Origin: Eulemur rufifrons
Lineage: Eukaryota; Chordata; Mammalia; Primates; Lemuridae
Reading direction: 5' to 3'
DNA length: 64,000 nt
Assembly: GCF_041146395.1 (NCBI RefSeq)
Contig: NC_091001.1
Coordinates: 103,562,965-103,626,964 of the forward strand
Shown here: in pieces, positions 1-11,484 of the stretch
Numbering within the stretch: the stretch's first letter is position 1
Layout: each line of letters starts with the position of its first letter
Notes under the pieces: generated by a model
The model's database searches: none
What the model was told of the DNA's origin: nothing
What the model saw: only the letters and a program-made list of their open reading frames with translations
Program-made: the position numbers and the translations under genes

Positions 1-1040
1 CAATAACAAAAATAAATAAATGGGACTGCATTACAATAAAAAGTTTCTTCACAGCAAGGGACATAATCAACAGGGTAAATAGACAACCTACAGAATTGGA
101 GAAAATATTCTCAAACTGTGTATCCAATAAAGGGCTAATATCCAGAATCTACAAAGAACTCAAACAAAGCAGCAAGAAAAACAAACAAACAACCCCATCA
201 AAAAGTGTACAAAAGACACGAACAGAAGTTTTTCAAAAGAAGATACAAAATGGCCAAAAAAACATGAAAAAATGCATAACATCACTGATCATCAGAGAAA
301 TGCAAATTAAAACCACAAAGAGATACTATCTTACCCCTCTCAGACTGGACATTATTAAAAGGTCAAGAAACAATAGATGTTGGCAGGACGCAGAGAGAAA
401 GGAACACTTATACATTGTTGGTGGGGCTGCAAATTAGTATAAATTCTGTGGAAAACAGTATGGAGATTCCTCAAAGAAAGAAATGTAGACTCACCATTCG
501 ATATAGCAATCCCACTACTGGGTATCTATCCAAAGGAAAAGAAGTCATTTTATTAAAAAGACTACTGCACTTGAATGTTTATTGTACCATAATTCACAGT
601 TGCAAAGATGTGGAATCAACCTAAATGCCCATCAATTCATGAGTGGATAAAGAAAATGTGATATAGCTATCATATATACCATGGAGTAATACTACTCAGC
701 TGTAAAAAGGAATGAAATAATGACTTTTGCAGCAACTTGGAAAGAACTGCAGACCATTATCCTAAGCGAAGTATCTCAGGAATGGGAAAACAAACATCAC
801 ATGTACTCACTAATAATTCGGAGCTAAATGATGGCCTCATGTGGGCATGAAAAGTTGTGAAGGACATTGGAAACCAAGAAGGGAGGAGGCTGAGAGAAGG
901 GTGAGGGTTAAAAACTTACCTATCAGGTACAATAGACACTATTCTGGTGACTGCACACTAAAAGCCCCAAATTAAGCATTATACAAAGTATCTATGTAAC
1001 AAAAACATTTGTGCCCCTTAATATTTTGAAATAGAAAAGG
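1..1040 (+). mobile_element. L1 LINE, 3' part of ORF2 plus 3'UTR (younger, strepsirrhine-type)
   Basis: The block reads as L1 sense strand from the C-terminal part of ORF2 into the 3'UTR. It holds the familiar L1 phrases: CCAGAATCTACAAAGAACTC, AATCCCACTACTGGGTATCT, ACTACTCAGCTGTAAAAAGG and CACATGTACTCAC. It ends in ACATTTGTGCCCCTTAATATTTTGAAAT, the tail I know from lemur and galago L1 3'UTRs. The 5' side runs off the window edge, so its full length is unknown. The ORF2 C-terminus survives only as a 113-residue open stretch (96-437, starting [14 protein letters not shown]) followed by frame breaks, so the copy is dead. The poly-A tail is eroded. Confidence 0.9.
96..437 (+). pseudogene. Decayed L1 ORF2 C-terminal fragment
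   Basis: This is a 113-residue open stretch within the L1. Residues 9-22 ([14 protein letters not shown]) and [19 protein letters not shown] match the C-terminal region of L1 ORF2p downstream of the reverse transcriptase. The reading then shifts frame near GGTGGGGCTGCAAATTAG, so it is a relic with no independent function. The match is from memory of the L1 family, not from a search. Confidence 0.75.
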
Positions 1041-1129
1041 AAATATGAGGTAGTATGCATAAAAAGAAATTATAAGAATGATAATCAAGAAAAAGGAAAG
1101 CTTACCTTCAGAGAGATTAGGGATTTACA

Positions 1130-1420
1130 GAAGTTGTTGTCTTTGAACTAGGACATAAAACATTTGGACAAAAGAGTTGAAATGATGTGAATCTTCATTA
1201 GATACAACAAGATGAGCAAAGTGTGGGCGTACATTAGGAGCAGCACATCTTCAAGTTTGCCTAGAACACAGGCTGTGACAGAGAGAGTAATGAATAGGAA
1301 AGGTAGGAGTATGTGGGGGGTGGAGCCTCCAAACCACTGAGATGATTAAACTTGAGACTAGAGAACTGGGGAGCTACTGAAGACTTTGGAGTGAGGAGAG
1401 AGGGAAACATAGAAACCTTT
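1130..1420 (-). repeat. L2 LINE remnant (antisense)
   Basis: A diverged antisense L2. The order of phrases fits the reverse strand of the L2 3' region: a stretch of the GAGCAAAG...GTAGGAG type, then AACTGGGGAGCTACTGAAGACTTTGGAGTGAGG, close to the common antisense L2 wording of a group 'kept after' text, 'GGAGCCATTGAAGG...TTTGAGCAG'. Divergence is high and the borders are approximate. Confidence 0.45.
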
Positions 1421-1424
1421 CTAT

Positions 1425-1530
1425 CATTAAGGTGTAAATTACTTGAAAGTAAGATCCCCTGTATTCCTAGTGTCTATCCAATAGACTCATAGTACAAATA
1501 TGGAATAAATATTTGTAGAATATTATATCT
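1425..1530 (+). repeat. L2 or MIR 3' end remnant
   Basis: The stretch AATTACTTGAAAGTAAG...CCCCTGTATTCCTAGTGTCTATC...ACAAATATGGAATAAATATTTGTAGAA follows the sense 3' end shared by L2 and MIR (TGTAAGCTCC...CCAGCACCTAG...AATAAATATTTGTTGAA). It lies back to back with the antisense L2 just before it. Confidence 0.45.
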
Positions 1531-1654
1531 AATGTCCTTAAAGTATGTCATGCAGGATATTCATGACATTTAAAATACTTATTTTAATATTAGTCATTTA
1601 ATAATAATAAAGTCATTTAAATAATAAAGTCATTTAAAATATTTATTTGCTTTC

Positions 1655-2510
1655 TGAATAGGTAATACATGCAAATGATTTTTAAAACATCCAAAATGCT
1701 GTTCAAAAGAATATACATTGAAAAATAAAATTCCTTTTTCCTACCCCTCTACCCATCCACTGTTTAGTTTCCTTCCAAGAGGCAGTCATTGTTACTAGTC
1801 TTTTATAGATGTTCCAAGAGACCGTCTCTGTGTGTATGTGTGTGTCTACACACTTTTAAATGCATATTTTCTACTTGTTTTATAATGACAACATTATATA
1901 CACAAGATTCTGCAGGATGCTTATTTATTTATTTATATATCAGGGATTATTTCTCATCAGTAAATGTAAAACTGCCTCATTCTTTTCAGATTACTGCTTG
2001 ATATTACTTTGGATGAAGGCAATATAATTTATTTAAACAGTACTCTAAGGATAGGTATTTTGACATTTTCAATATTTTCCTTGTTAAAAAAATAGAGCAA
2101 TGAATATCTGAATAACTAATATAAAGGATGTATCTATTGTAATCTTTTTACTTGTAAAATGTTAGGATGGAATATTTAAACATAAGAAAAAGTGTAAAGA
2201 GTAATTCAATAACAATCTTTGTATCCACCACTTGACAAAAAAGTATAACATGAATAAAACAGTTTAATCCTACATAAAGCCCTCTCCAATGACACACCTC
2301 TCTCTCCCTTAGGTGAGCATCAGTATAATTATTACAAGGGCTGAGTAATTTTACACAAATTTCAGAGCCATTTGTGCTTTTTATTTTCAATGAACTTTCA
2401 GTTCATAACCTTTGCCCATTTTATGTTGTGTTGTCAGTCTTTTTATTGACTTATAGGAACTGTTTGTATGATAGTGGAATAAATCTTTGTATGGAAAGAC
2501 AAAGCGAATG
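1655..2510 (-). mobile_element. Old L1M (L1ME-like) 3' end, antisense, interrupted
   Basis: The block begins GGTAATACATGCAAATGAT, then TCCTTCCAAGAGGCAGTCATTGTTACTAG and AAACTGCCTCATTC. These are the antisense 3'UTR phrases of old L1ME/L1MC elements. After an unrelated 200-bp insert (2145-2345), ORF2-type antisense text resumes at GAGCCATTTGTGC and CATAACCTTTGCCCATTTTA and runs to about 2510. Subfamily is not resolved. Confidence 0.6.
2145..2345. repeat. Insert of uncertain family inside the old L1M
   Basis: The sequence ATAAGAAAAAGTGTAAAGAG...CAATCTTTGTATCCACCACTTGAC interrupts the antisense L1M text. It resembles, at low identity, the stretch at 3365-3520 (AAAAGTAGAAAG...CCATGTACTTGTCATTC). 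Both look like 3'-end text of an old mammalian retroelement, but I cannot name the family with confidence. Confidence 0.3.
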
Positions 2511-2579
2511 TTTGTGGATAACCCTGGAAACTCTCTCCTATTTGCCTCCTAATCCATCTAGTGGATCCCCCTCTCCCTA

Positions 2580-3330
2580 GCAACTTAAACCGAGCTCAGT
2601 CTCAACTTCCCCGAAAGATACGGAGAAGATGGAACCCCTTGCACACCCAGCAATGATATTCATCTCTGCTAAATATCAGGCACTTAATCTCAGATCATCT
2701 TTCCTTGGACATACAATGTTCCTTATAAAATCTGAGAGTAAGAAGGCAGCAAAGCTCCTCTCCTACAGCACAGTCCAAAGAGAATTTATTTGCATATGAC
2801 TTAGTGTACATCCTTCCAGTTGTCAAGAGAAAGGGATTCATGCAACTTGCTGACCCTTGGCCAATGGGTCACCAAAATATGCATACAGTGCCTGTCCTAA
2901 GCTTTTTGCACAGTTGCCTGCAACTGCACTTATTTTCTTTCCCAGTTTACCATTTATCCTTTGACTTTGTCTTTTGTTCTCAATTTTTTGTAGTTAATTT
3001 CACAAATGATTTATTAAAATATATGTGATCATATTGACAAGTGCAAAGTAGAGTTTTTTCTGCACTTAGAATAACTTCTTGCATATTGCCATACACAACA
3101 TATGATTATTATCTCAGCTTGATCTCCCCAAATATATAGTTTAATCCAACTGATTTCCTGTTACACAACTTAATATCCAGTGATATTCCACAGACACATA
3201 TAATTCTCCTTTTATTACTCTAGTGTGTGGTCTCATAAATTCTGTCTTCCTAATACAAGAAGCATTATGGGATATGTCTGTTGTACAAAATAGAATAAAG
3301 TGTACTTTGAGGTTAATTATTTATGGGCTA
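2580..3330. other. No recognisable feature
   Basis: Unique-looking AT-rich DNA. Open frames in it are short (up to 74 residues) with no recognisable domain. I see no repeat family I can name and no RNA gene. Confidence 0.5.
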
Positions 3331-3364
3331 TAACATAATTTTTATTTTTTTAAACTTTCTATTA

Positions 3365-3520
3365 TTCAAATTTAAAATATAAGAAAAGTAGAAAGAAATA
3401 CACAATAAACTTCCATGTACTTGTCATTCATCTACAGCAGTCAACAATCCTTGGCTGCTCTTGTTCCATTTTTATTCTGGCCTCCCCTACCCTACCACAT
3501 CACCACTGGGCCAGTTTGTC
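3365..3520. repeat. Old retroelement fragment, family uncertain
   Basis: The text AAGAAAAGTAGAAAGAAATACACAATAAACTTCCATG, then TGTTCCATTTTTATTCTGGCCTCCCC, resembles a common old primate repeat 3' end with a coordinate-ordered partner at 2145-2345. It is directly followed by antisense L1M text, so both may belong to old L1ME material. Confidence 0.3.
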
Positions 3521-3544
3521 ATTCCTTTATGTTACGGTTTCGAG

Positions 3545-3905
3545 AACTTGTGTTATTCTTAGAAAGGCTTTTCCAATGCCAAGATTATTAGAAATAACTA
3601 TCCATGTTTTTTCTACTATGTTTGTGGTTTCGTAAGTTTAAATAATTGCTCAAATCTGATTAAGGTATAAAGAATATATACTGCTCATTTTATCCAGATT
3701 GCTTTTTATTAATAATTTTTCCAATACCATTTATTAAATAGTCTATACTTAATTAGTGATTTGAAATGTCAAATTGATCATATACTAAATTCTCATTTTT
3801 AATCAGAATATTTCTTCCTGGATATTCTAGTATATTTTATTAATCTATCTGAATATAAAATGAGCATATTTAAATTATTATAGATTCAAAATATTTAAAA
3901 ATATT
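3545..3905 (-). mobile_element. Old L1M ORF2 fragment, antisense
   Basis: The phrases TTAGAAAGGCTTTTCCAATGCCAAG, CAATACCATTTATTAAATAGTC and TTTGAAATGTCAAATTGATCATATACTAAATTCTC are the antisense form of the old L1M text CACTGATTTGAAATGCCACCTTTATCATATACTAAATTC. The fragment is strongly diverged and carries no open frame. Confidence 0.65.
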
Positions 3906-3909
3906 TGGT

Positions 3910-5760
3910 TGAAATGCCTACTCATTTCTCACCTGCCTCTGCATCTACCTCATGCAATACCTGCAGTCAGTCACCACCACTCTGACATCAGTTTCCCTCT
4001 TGCTAAATGAGAGTATTTGGAAAATATGTTCTCATACATCAGCTAGTTTTGATAGTGCTCATCAAACCAAGCTTGCAAACCAGGTTCCAAAGTCACAAAC
4101 CAAGAGAAAACCTGCTCTCCCAGGCCCTACTAGAAGTTCCTAGCCCCAGGGACTCTCCAGTCTTTGAATTAAGCACATTTTCCTAAATGAGCTTGAGGCC
4201 TGATTTCTGTCCAGGGCTCAGCTGAGCTGGAAAGAGAGCTGAGAAGCCAATTGTCAGAGCAGTCGATTAAAGCAACAAGCCAAAAATGAAAGTAACAGTC
4301 CAGCCTTTAATCACTGGCTATGATAGTGCAAGCAAATGAGAGAGACTGAAAGCAGGGCTGGTGGGAGAGGCCTGAGTCCCTGACCGCAGCTCCTCTATGC
4401 ATTGTGATGTGTGGCTGTGCGTTGTCTGGTGTAGGAAAGGCAGCTTCCCCCACGAGACCTGCCAGGGAAGTGTTGTAATTGCCTATGGTCGAGCCTGAGA
4501 AATCATACACAGGATTTTTGGCCAGGAGCCAGAATTCTCAATTTTGCTTAGGTCTATCAAAATTTCTAGCAGGTAGCTTGACTGATTTTCTGTAAGTCTA
4601 TTCTGACTTTAATATGCAAAATACATTCCCGGTTTCTTTAAAGTCTTGGATACTTGCTTCTAGTCATGACTGACAGCTCCAATTTGCTATCAGAGAACAG
4701 ATGAGAATTTATGCCATTGAAAAAGAAACAGCTGTACTCTTGTGTGATAAGGGGGTGCAAGGAGATTAGGATATGGGCTCCCAACATGCCTCAAATACAA
4801 AGTTGCTTCACTTCCCTGGGCCTTAGTTTCCCATACCCATTGTTTTATGCCCTCACGCACATCTCTACGGTACGAATAAATGGTGTTCACCTCCTCCTTG
4901 TAGGAGGTGAGCAGCTCTGCATAAATATTTTTAATGCATCAATATAAGGTATAACAGTGTGCACTCAGAAGGGCACTGAGCATTCTAACAGAGCAGATGG
5001 ATGTGCAGTTTAGGAGCAAGTTAATAAATATCAAGGTACAGAGCAATTAGAAAAGTAGAGAACAAAAGAAACCCATGTTCCTTAAAGACTCATATCAATA
5101 TAATTTTTCTGGTATCCTAGAACAAATGTTCTACTTATTTGCAATTTACCATCCCCCAGAGGAAAATTTAACACATTTAGGTGGGACACTCAATTTCTCC
5201 ACCATTTGCTGAGAGCCTATTTTTTAAAAACTCAGATTCTGTGCTTGGTGCAAGAAAGTAATTAATAGAGATTCCCCATGAAAACTTGTCTCTTGTGCTT
5301 TAGATTCAAAAACTCAACTTGCTCCTGTGCATCTGTGTCTGAATGTCCCACAGACATGGCAGAGTCGACATGTCTAAATCTAAATCCTCCATCTTCACTT
5401 CTGATGTCCTCAGCTTCCCAAACCAAAAATATTTTCTTTTTTCACTTTTTCTTTTATCTTGGGAATGGCACACTAGCATATGTGTTACATGTATAGATTA
5501 ATAGTAGAAATATGGATACTGTTATAGTATGAAATCCTTCCATCCAGGAATATTGCCTGCTGTGCCATTCATTGTGATCTTGTTTTATGCCCTTCTGTAT
5601 AAAGTGCAGCTTCCTTCTTATACATCATGTGCATCTTTGTTACAGTTTGACCTAGGCATGTTTTAGAGTTTTGCCTCCAGTGTAATGGGAACTTTTTCTT
5701 TTTTTTTTTTTCATTTCTAATTAGTTATTCTTAAAAATAAAAGTTATGCAATTTTGATGT
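3910..5760. other. Mostly unique DNA; one possible MIR fragment
   Basis: No gene or RNA is recognisable. A short MIR-like phrase (TTGCTTCACTTCCCTGGGCCTTAGTTTCCC) lies near 4801-4831. An 8-bp perfect hairpin (CACCTCCT / AGGAGGTG) lies near 4889-4910, with no sign that it is part of an RNA gene. Open frames on both strands are under 80 residues and overlap each other. Confidence 0.5.
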
Positions 5761-5764
5761 CATG

Positions 5765-6065
5765 TCTTGTCCTAAAAGGCATCTCCTTGCTGAGCCTCCC
5801 ATGATTATCCAGTTTAAAGGAATCCCACTTACCAAAAGTCTCTCTCTGCCCATTTCACAACCCTGTTTTGTTTTCATCATAGTGTTTTACCATCTTTTAC
5901 TTTCCAAAAATTATTAATTATCTATTTATCTTCCCTTAGAATATAAGCTCCATGGAAGCTTCTATTTGCCCCTGTATTTTTAGGACACCAAATGATGGCT
6001 GTTTTTCTAGCACCCCAAATAAAATAACTATTCAAATATATTTGTTGAAGAAAATATGAATGAAT
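5765..6065 (+). repeat. L2 LINE 3' end
   Basis: The sequence follows the sense L2 3' end in order: CCTTGCTGAGCCTCCC, the TTCACAACCCTG region, CTTAGAATATAAGCTCCATGGAAGC, TATTTTTAGGACACC, and finally ATATTTGTTGAAGAAAATATGAATGAA, the usual terminal repeat-like tail of L2. Confidence 0.65.
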
Positions 6066-6130
6066 TTATGTGTATTTATCACATATAACACCATTTTTAT
6101 ATGATTCTATTATTACTCTAGTAGGATTTT

Positions 6131-6134
6131 GTTC

Positions 6135-6167
<33 letters not shown>
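6131..6167. repeat. T-rich simple repeat
   Basis: A (TTTTC)n-to-poly-T pyrimidine tract. It may be the A-tail of an old antisense retroelement insertion, but no body can be recognised next to it. Confidence 0.85.
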
Positions 6168-6509
6168 GTTACAACAACCATGGCCTGACCAAGATTTTGT
6201 TCTTTTATTCCGACTAAAAGTTTTGTTTTGCTCTAGGTATGTAATTGTAGCAAGTGAAAATACATTTTGTCTCTCATGTTATTTATAATGATTTTTTTTA
6301 GTTAAATTTTTCTCTCTGGCTCTATAAGCTAAAAATATTAAAACTATGAACCATAAGTGATGATGCCACAGTTACTTTTGATTTTAATGAAAGTAGCTTT
6401 ATTATTTCACTATTTATGCCAGTGTTCACTGAAAATGTTTGCAATTTGTTGGCCTTTGAGATAACTTAGCATTTTCATTAGAAAAGACAGCTAAGTTCTA
6501 GCAACTGAC

Positions 6510-7080
6510 TTTTTAGTATCTATTGACATAATTTTAAGGTTATTTTCTTTTTTTATGTAATGTATTATGTTTATAGCTTTTGCTAATGGTAAACTATCAT
6601 TGCATTACTGGAATAAATCCTCTAGTTTGATGTGTTATGCTTTTAATATGATGTTATATTTAATTTGAAAACATTTTGTATAGAATTGTTGCACCTATAT
6701 ATTAGTAAGTCTAACTGAACTATAGTTTTCTTTCTTTGTACTATTGCTATTAGCTTTTGGTAATAGAGTTATACCATCATCACAAAATGAATTGGAGAGT
6801 TCTTCATTTTTTTCTGTGGCCTGGAATAGAATAACCTTGAAATTATCTTTTTATCAAAGCTTAATTATAAGTCAACTCTAAAATCATACAACTTTATGTA
6901 ATTGCTCTTTATTGTCCAAGGATGTACTGTGGAGATTTTACAAATCTCAGATGTCTTTGATTGGATGAAGCCCCATTATTTTACATATCACTGAGGAAAA
7001 TATGCCAAATTATGTTAAACATTTTAATCATTTTTTTTACAGTTACTGAAATGGCATTTTTAGACATGTAGAGAGAAATT
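6510..7080 (-). mobile_element. L1M ORF2 (reverse transcriptase region) fragment, antisense
   Basis: The order of phrases is that of antisense L1 ORF2: TAGTATCTATTGACATAATT, then TTGCATTACTGGAATAAATCC, TAGTAAGTCTAACTGAACTATAGTTTTC, and AAAATGAATTGGAGAGTTCTTC. The equivalent sense text lies around the RT palm. The copy is full of changes and no long frame survives. Confidence 0.65.
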
Positions 7081-7084
7081 TTAT

Positions 7085-9120
7085 CATATACAATTTTTGT
7101 GCATAATAAAAGTAAACTAAAGACAAATATTTGTTAAAAGTTTTCATAAACACCCTCACATTCAGAGTTGACACCTCTGAATATTTTTTTTAAAGTTGAG
7201 TCCTCAGCATCTATATTGACTGTATCAGTAAAGCTTTCTATATTCTTGCTCATTTCATTTTTATTTATTTTGTTCTTTAATTATTTATTTACCTGTTCTA
7301 CATAGTTCTCAGTGGAAGGATATACAATGTATCTTGCTTTTAAAGTCCAAATTTCACCACTATTATATCTCTATAAACTGCTCTCAGAAAATAACCTCAA
7401 ATCAGTCATTTTTACTTTTCTAAGATACTCTTACATAGATCTCTTTCCTAGAATTTACATTTAAGCTTAGCTTCTCAGGAAGGTTTTATCCCTCAATAAA
7501 GGCATTTCAGGCTTCAGCAGGCACATCAGCAAGAACTTATTTGAGATTTATCATCCCAAATCAAGTAAACAGAACCTTTCCCTACCTCTCCTTCCCATCC
7601 GTGATGACAGCCAGTGTCCTCGACCTTTCTGTCACACTCAGGCTCTCACGGAGTGAAAACAGGTCCGTGGTCTTAGGCCTAAGGAAGAGATGGAGGCCTC
7701 GTGACTAAAATGAGGCAGTATATTTCATCTCTAGAGGCTTGGTGAATCCTGAAACAAAATTTGTCACTGAATTTTCCAGTTCAGGTTCCATATTCTATCC
7801 TCCCCTTTTAAGAGGGAGCTAAAGGCAGATGTTTTAGGTGGACTCCATTTGCCTTTCCGGAGACTATGACTAACATCGTTAGTCATTTTTTTTTCCGACT
7901 ATAAAGAATGCAGCAGATCCTGCTGTGTTGTCTTGTCCTAAAAATCCGTTTTCTCTTCACCATCCTCTTTGAATTGTGTCAAGATGTGGAGATCATAAAC
8001 CCATGAACAGTGACATGAAATTATTAAGTTTGAGATGTTATCATCAGAGCTCCTCTACTCAGTAAAGGAGACTTTGGAGTCATTGCCTTCATTATTTCCG
8101 GGAAGTAGCACATCTGTGCTTTGGGGCGGAGGGAGTGGGAGTGTTCTCGGAGGCGGCCAGAGCCCACCCTCAGGGTCAGGTGCTCATTTCCAGCGGTCAA
8201 GACCTGGTGTTCTCGCACTTCGTTCAAATACTTCCAAGGCGAGGAATGGTGGGAGTGGCTCTCACCTTTCCTCATGTACAACTTCTTCAGGTAAAGGGAT
8301 GGTCTGGGGGGTCAGTGGAGGAAAGAAAGTATCAGCTCATAGCCCTAGGCTCATGCTCAGAAGTGAGCCCTCAGTCTTCAAGCAGCCAAGCAAACGCAAA
8401 GCACTTTGACCCCTCAGGACAGGTGGTGACGCATGTAAGTGTGTGTCCCCCAGCCCCATCCTAAACACTCTTTACCTCTCCCCTCCTCCTCGCATCCTCA
8501 GCTTCCTTCCCAGAGCCAGGCCCAGTGTGTCGAATTAAGCAACAGATAGCCTTGGAAAAAACAGACCTCAGAGAGAAAGGAGTGAGGAATTCACCAGTGA
8601 ACATGAAATTCTGACCTTATGTGAACCATGTGCTCACACACCAATACTTCAAGTTCCAGTCCAACACTATGAGCTTCTTTCTGATGTCCCCCTTCTATCC
8701 TCCTCCCATTGTCTCCAATATATTTGCTTATTTGCTCCCTCTCCCGACACACAAACACATTCCCAAACCACTGGGCTTCTGCTCAGTGGTTGCCGCCTCA
8801 CTTGGTCCACCCTTCCCTGCATCCTCACTGGGCTCTGGATCCTGCCAGCCTGTGGTCTCACTCGCTGTCTGCTGCCTGGACCCTGGCCCCCTCTGAGCTC
8901 CTGCAGGGCTTCGGCTCAAACTAGTAGAAACTTATCACTCCCAGAGTTTTTGGCATCATAGAACCAACGTAAGTACCAGCTTCTTTAAACCTAATTTTAA
9001 GATTAAAGAACATGATTTTAAAATACTCATTCCCAAAGTCTTAGTTACTGCTTTTGTATGAGATTTTATCTATTGCTTCAGAGATGAGAAGTTGCGATTT
9101 ACCTACCAATTTAACCAGTA
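7085..9120. other. Unique DNA with a mildly CpG-enriched patch at 8.1-8.3 kb
   Basis: I recognise no repeat family across this stretch. Between about 8095 and 8250 CpG dinucleotides are denser than in the flanks (roughly eight in 150 bases by eye). Two overlapping plus-strand frames stay open there (8035-8409, 124 residues; 8135-8464, 109 residues), and a minus frame is open over 8024-8281. A canonical-looking splice donor (CAG/GTAAAG) sits at 8288-8296. None of the three translations resembles a protein I know, so I do not call a gene. Confidence 0.4.
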
Positions 9121-9129
9121 ATCTATCTT

Positions 9130-9790
9130 ACTGCCACAATTTCCGCAATATGATTGTTATATATAGATATAAGCCTTTAGTCTAACTAGATTTTATTTGA
9201 CTGTGCAAACTAAATTGGGAATCAAGATTTTTTTCCCTCAGTTTCTTCTTTAAATGCTACTTATTAAGCCACCCTTTCCCATATTGTTTTAGAAAGTATA
9301 TTTGGCATATGTTAATTTAATATATAGAATTGGTTCTATTTCTAGATTCTCTCTTCTGTTGCATGTAACTATAGTTCTATTTTTATGCCATCATCACATC
9401 TTGATTTTTTGTCTTTTTATCTGACCTTTTAACTCTCGAACATCTTTTTCTAAATGCATTCTTGCAATTACTTATTGAATTTTAAAAATCCTACCATGTT
9501 AGTAATATAAAATTGGTGTACTAATAGAGTACTTTGCATTAAAATAAATATTTATAATGTTCAGTTTTCCCATTCAGCAACAGGATTTTCTCTCCATGTG
9601 CTTAAATGATCTTGTAAATAGCATAATAGGAGACTGTAGTTTCCCTTCAAAAGTTTCCAGATCTCTCTGGGTTTATTCCTAAGTATTTTATACTTTTATT
9701 TCTTTGTTATTTCTTGTTGAGAATGAGATCTCTGTTCTGTATTTCCTTCTCATTTAAGTTTCAGCTTCACTTATGATTGATAATGAATCC
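9130..9790 (-). mobile_element. Old L1M ORF2 fragment, antisense
   Basis: Antisense L1M text in order: ATTCTCTCTTCTGTTGCATG, TTTTTATGCCATCATCACATCTTGATT, AATGTTCAGTTTTCCCATTCAGCAACAGG, CTCTGGGTTTATTCCTAAGTATTTTATAC. The final phrase is the antisense of the ORF2 stretch just downstream of the endonuclease in old L1s. Heavily diverged and not coding. Confidence 0.6.
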
Positions 9791-10080
9791 ATTTTCTAAA
9801 GAAAAATGAACTTCTGGGCACCAAGCCCCAGACACTGCCTGGGATCCTATCAGCAAGGCCAAAGAGTGCTCCCAGAGAGCACCTGTGGCCTTGACCTGCT
9901 GCTTGAGCCTTAGTATTCAGAACTCAAACCACCAGATTAGGGCCTCACGTTTTTCATTTGTAAGTGGTTTGCTGTTGACATGGGGCAACACCTCTTATGA
10001 CCAGTGCCAAGGACTGGGCATTACCTGGTCCTTTCAATGTGCCTATAGCCAAGTGGCTCTAGTAACTTATTTTTCTTCCT

Positions 10081-10320
10081 CTTTTTTTTTTTTTTTATTG
10101 GCTTGAAGCAACAAAGTTTATTATCTTACAGTTTTCTGTGGCTTAACAGGGGTCCTCTGGCTCAGGGTCTCTCACAGGTTGCAGTCAAGGGGAGGGGATT
10201 ACACAGGGGGTGAAAACCAGGGGGCAAGAACCACTGCAAGTCATTTGGGAAGCTGCCTGCCCCAGTCACCCAGATCTGAAGGGTTACCATTTACACCACA
10301 ATTCGAGCCTGCCTGTTTTC
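10081..10320 (-). repeat. MaLR-type LTR remnant (tentative)
   Basis: After a 15-base T tract the text reads AGCAACAAAGTTTATTATCTTACAGTTTTCTGTGGCTT and CTGGCTCAGGGTCTCTCACAGG. This is similar to the antisense end of MaLR (MLT/MST) LTRs, where 'AATTTATTCTCTCACAGTTCTGGAGG' is typical. Only part of an LTR would be present and the family call is uncertain. No internal retroviral sequence is seen. Confidence 0.35.
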
Positions 10321-10324
10321 CTAC

Positions 10325-11480
10325 ATGCAAATGCTGACCCTTTCTTTCTCACTCTTGCCTAAACTCCGGTTGGCCTAATGGATGGAACCACCCAATTTCA
10401 CTCTTTTTTTACTTTGCCTTTTGTCCAGAAGAAGCTCTACAATAAGAATACATATTATACAATGGAAACAATTGCATGACAAAATCTAAAAGTAATTTGT
10501 AACATATATAAAGGCTAAATGTAAAAAAATTGGGACTGGAGGAGGAACCCAAATATACATATTAAATGAATCCATAAGGATCTCTCAGATCTGGCTGTGA
10601 GCTTCTTGGAAGCCAAAACCTAAAGGGAGACCAAGTCTATGCTGTGCCCATATCAAACATCACTAACTGATCACCTCACTCTTTCCTGTTGAGCTCAGAT
10701 AAGGGCTCACAATCCTTCTCACTACAGTCCCTTGGGCAGTCACTACCAGTGATCTGGGCTCGGCATTCAAGACCTATCTGACATCCAGGCATTCTAGATA
10801 CTGTTCCTGGATCAAACTATTAAAAGGCTTTGCATTTGTATCATATTTTCTTTGCATTTGGCTTTTATTGAGAAATGATACAAAAATTGCCTTATAAAAC
10901 TGTTTTGTGCATTTTTTCCAAGGAGTTGTTGAAGTCATTATTTACTATATCACTCAGTGTACCTCAAAAAGAATTTTTTTAAGTATTAACTGCTAAGAAA
11001 TACTCAAATACTTTCTATTTCTTGAGAAACAGCTCTATTTCTTCCTCTAACAACTAAGACTGCATAACCAACTTGGTCTCATTTTCTTCCTCTTCTGTCA
11101 ATTGCTTATTGTTGAAGGAAATTGTCAATTTCCTTCTGTTTTGTCAATTGCTATACTGAAGCTCAGGGTCAATGTCTCATCCAACTCCCAATCTCCTGAT
11201 TTCTATCACTGTGCCTCACACAAAGGAGATGCTCTACAAAGCTTTGGCAAAATGAAATACATAGAAGCAGGGAGCATCACAGATTTATAAAGTATCATAA
11301 CTGGCCATCCTGTCTGGGTCCTTAGAAATTACAGATCTTATCTTATCACTCTCCTGCTAAAAAAAATATAAAAAATAATTCATTTTCCCTCTACCTTAAT
11401 CATAAAAATCCAGATTTCTTGACTTAACAATCAACCCACACACGATCTTGCCCTGATCTGCCTATCCAGATTTCTTATAC
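10325..11480. other. No recognisable feature
   Basis: No named repeat or credible reading frame. The longest plus-strand frame (11102-11290, 62 residues) shows no domain features. Confidence 0.5.
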
Positions 11481-11484
11481 AGGT

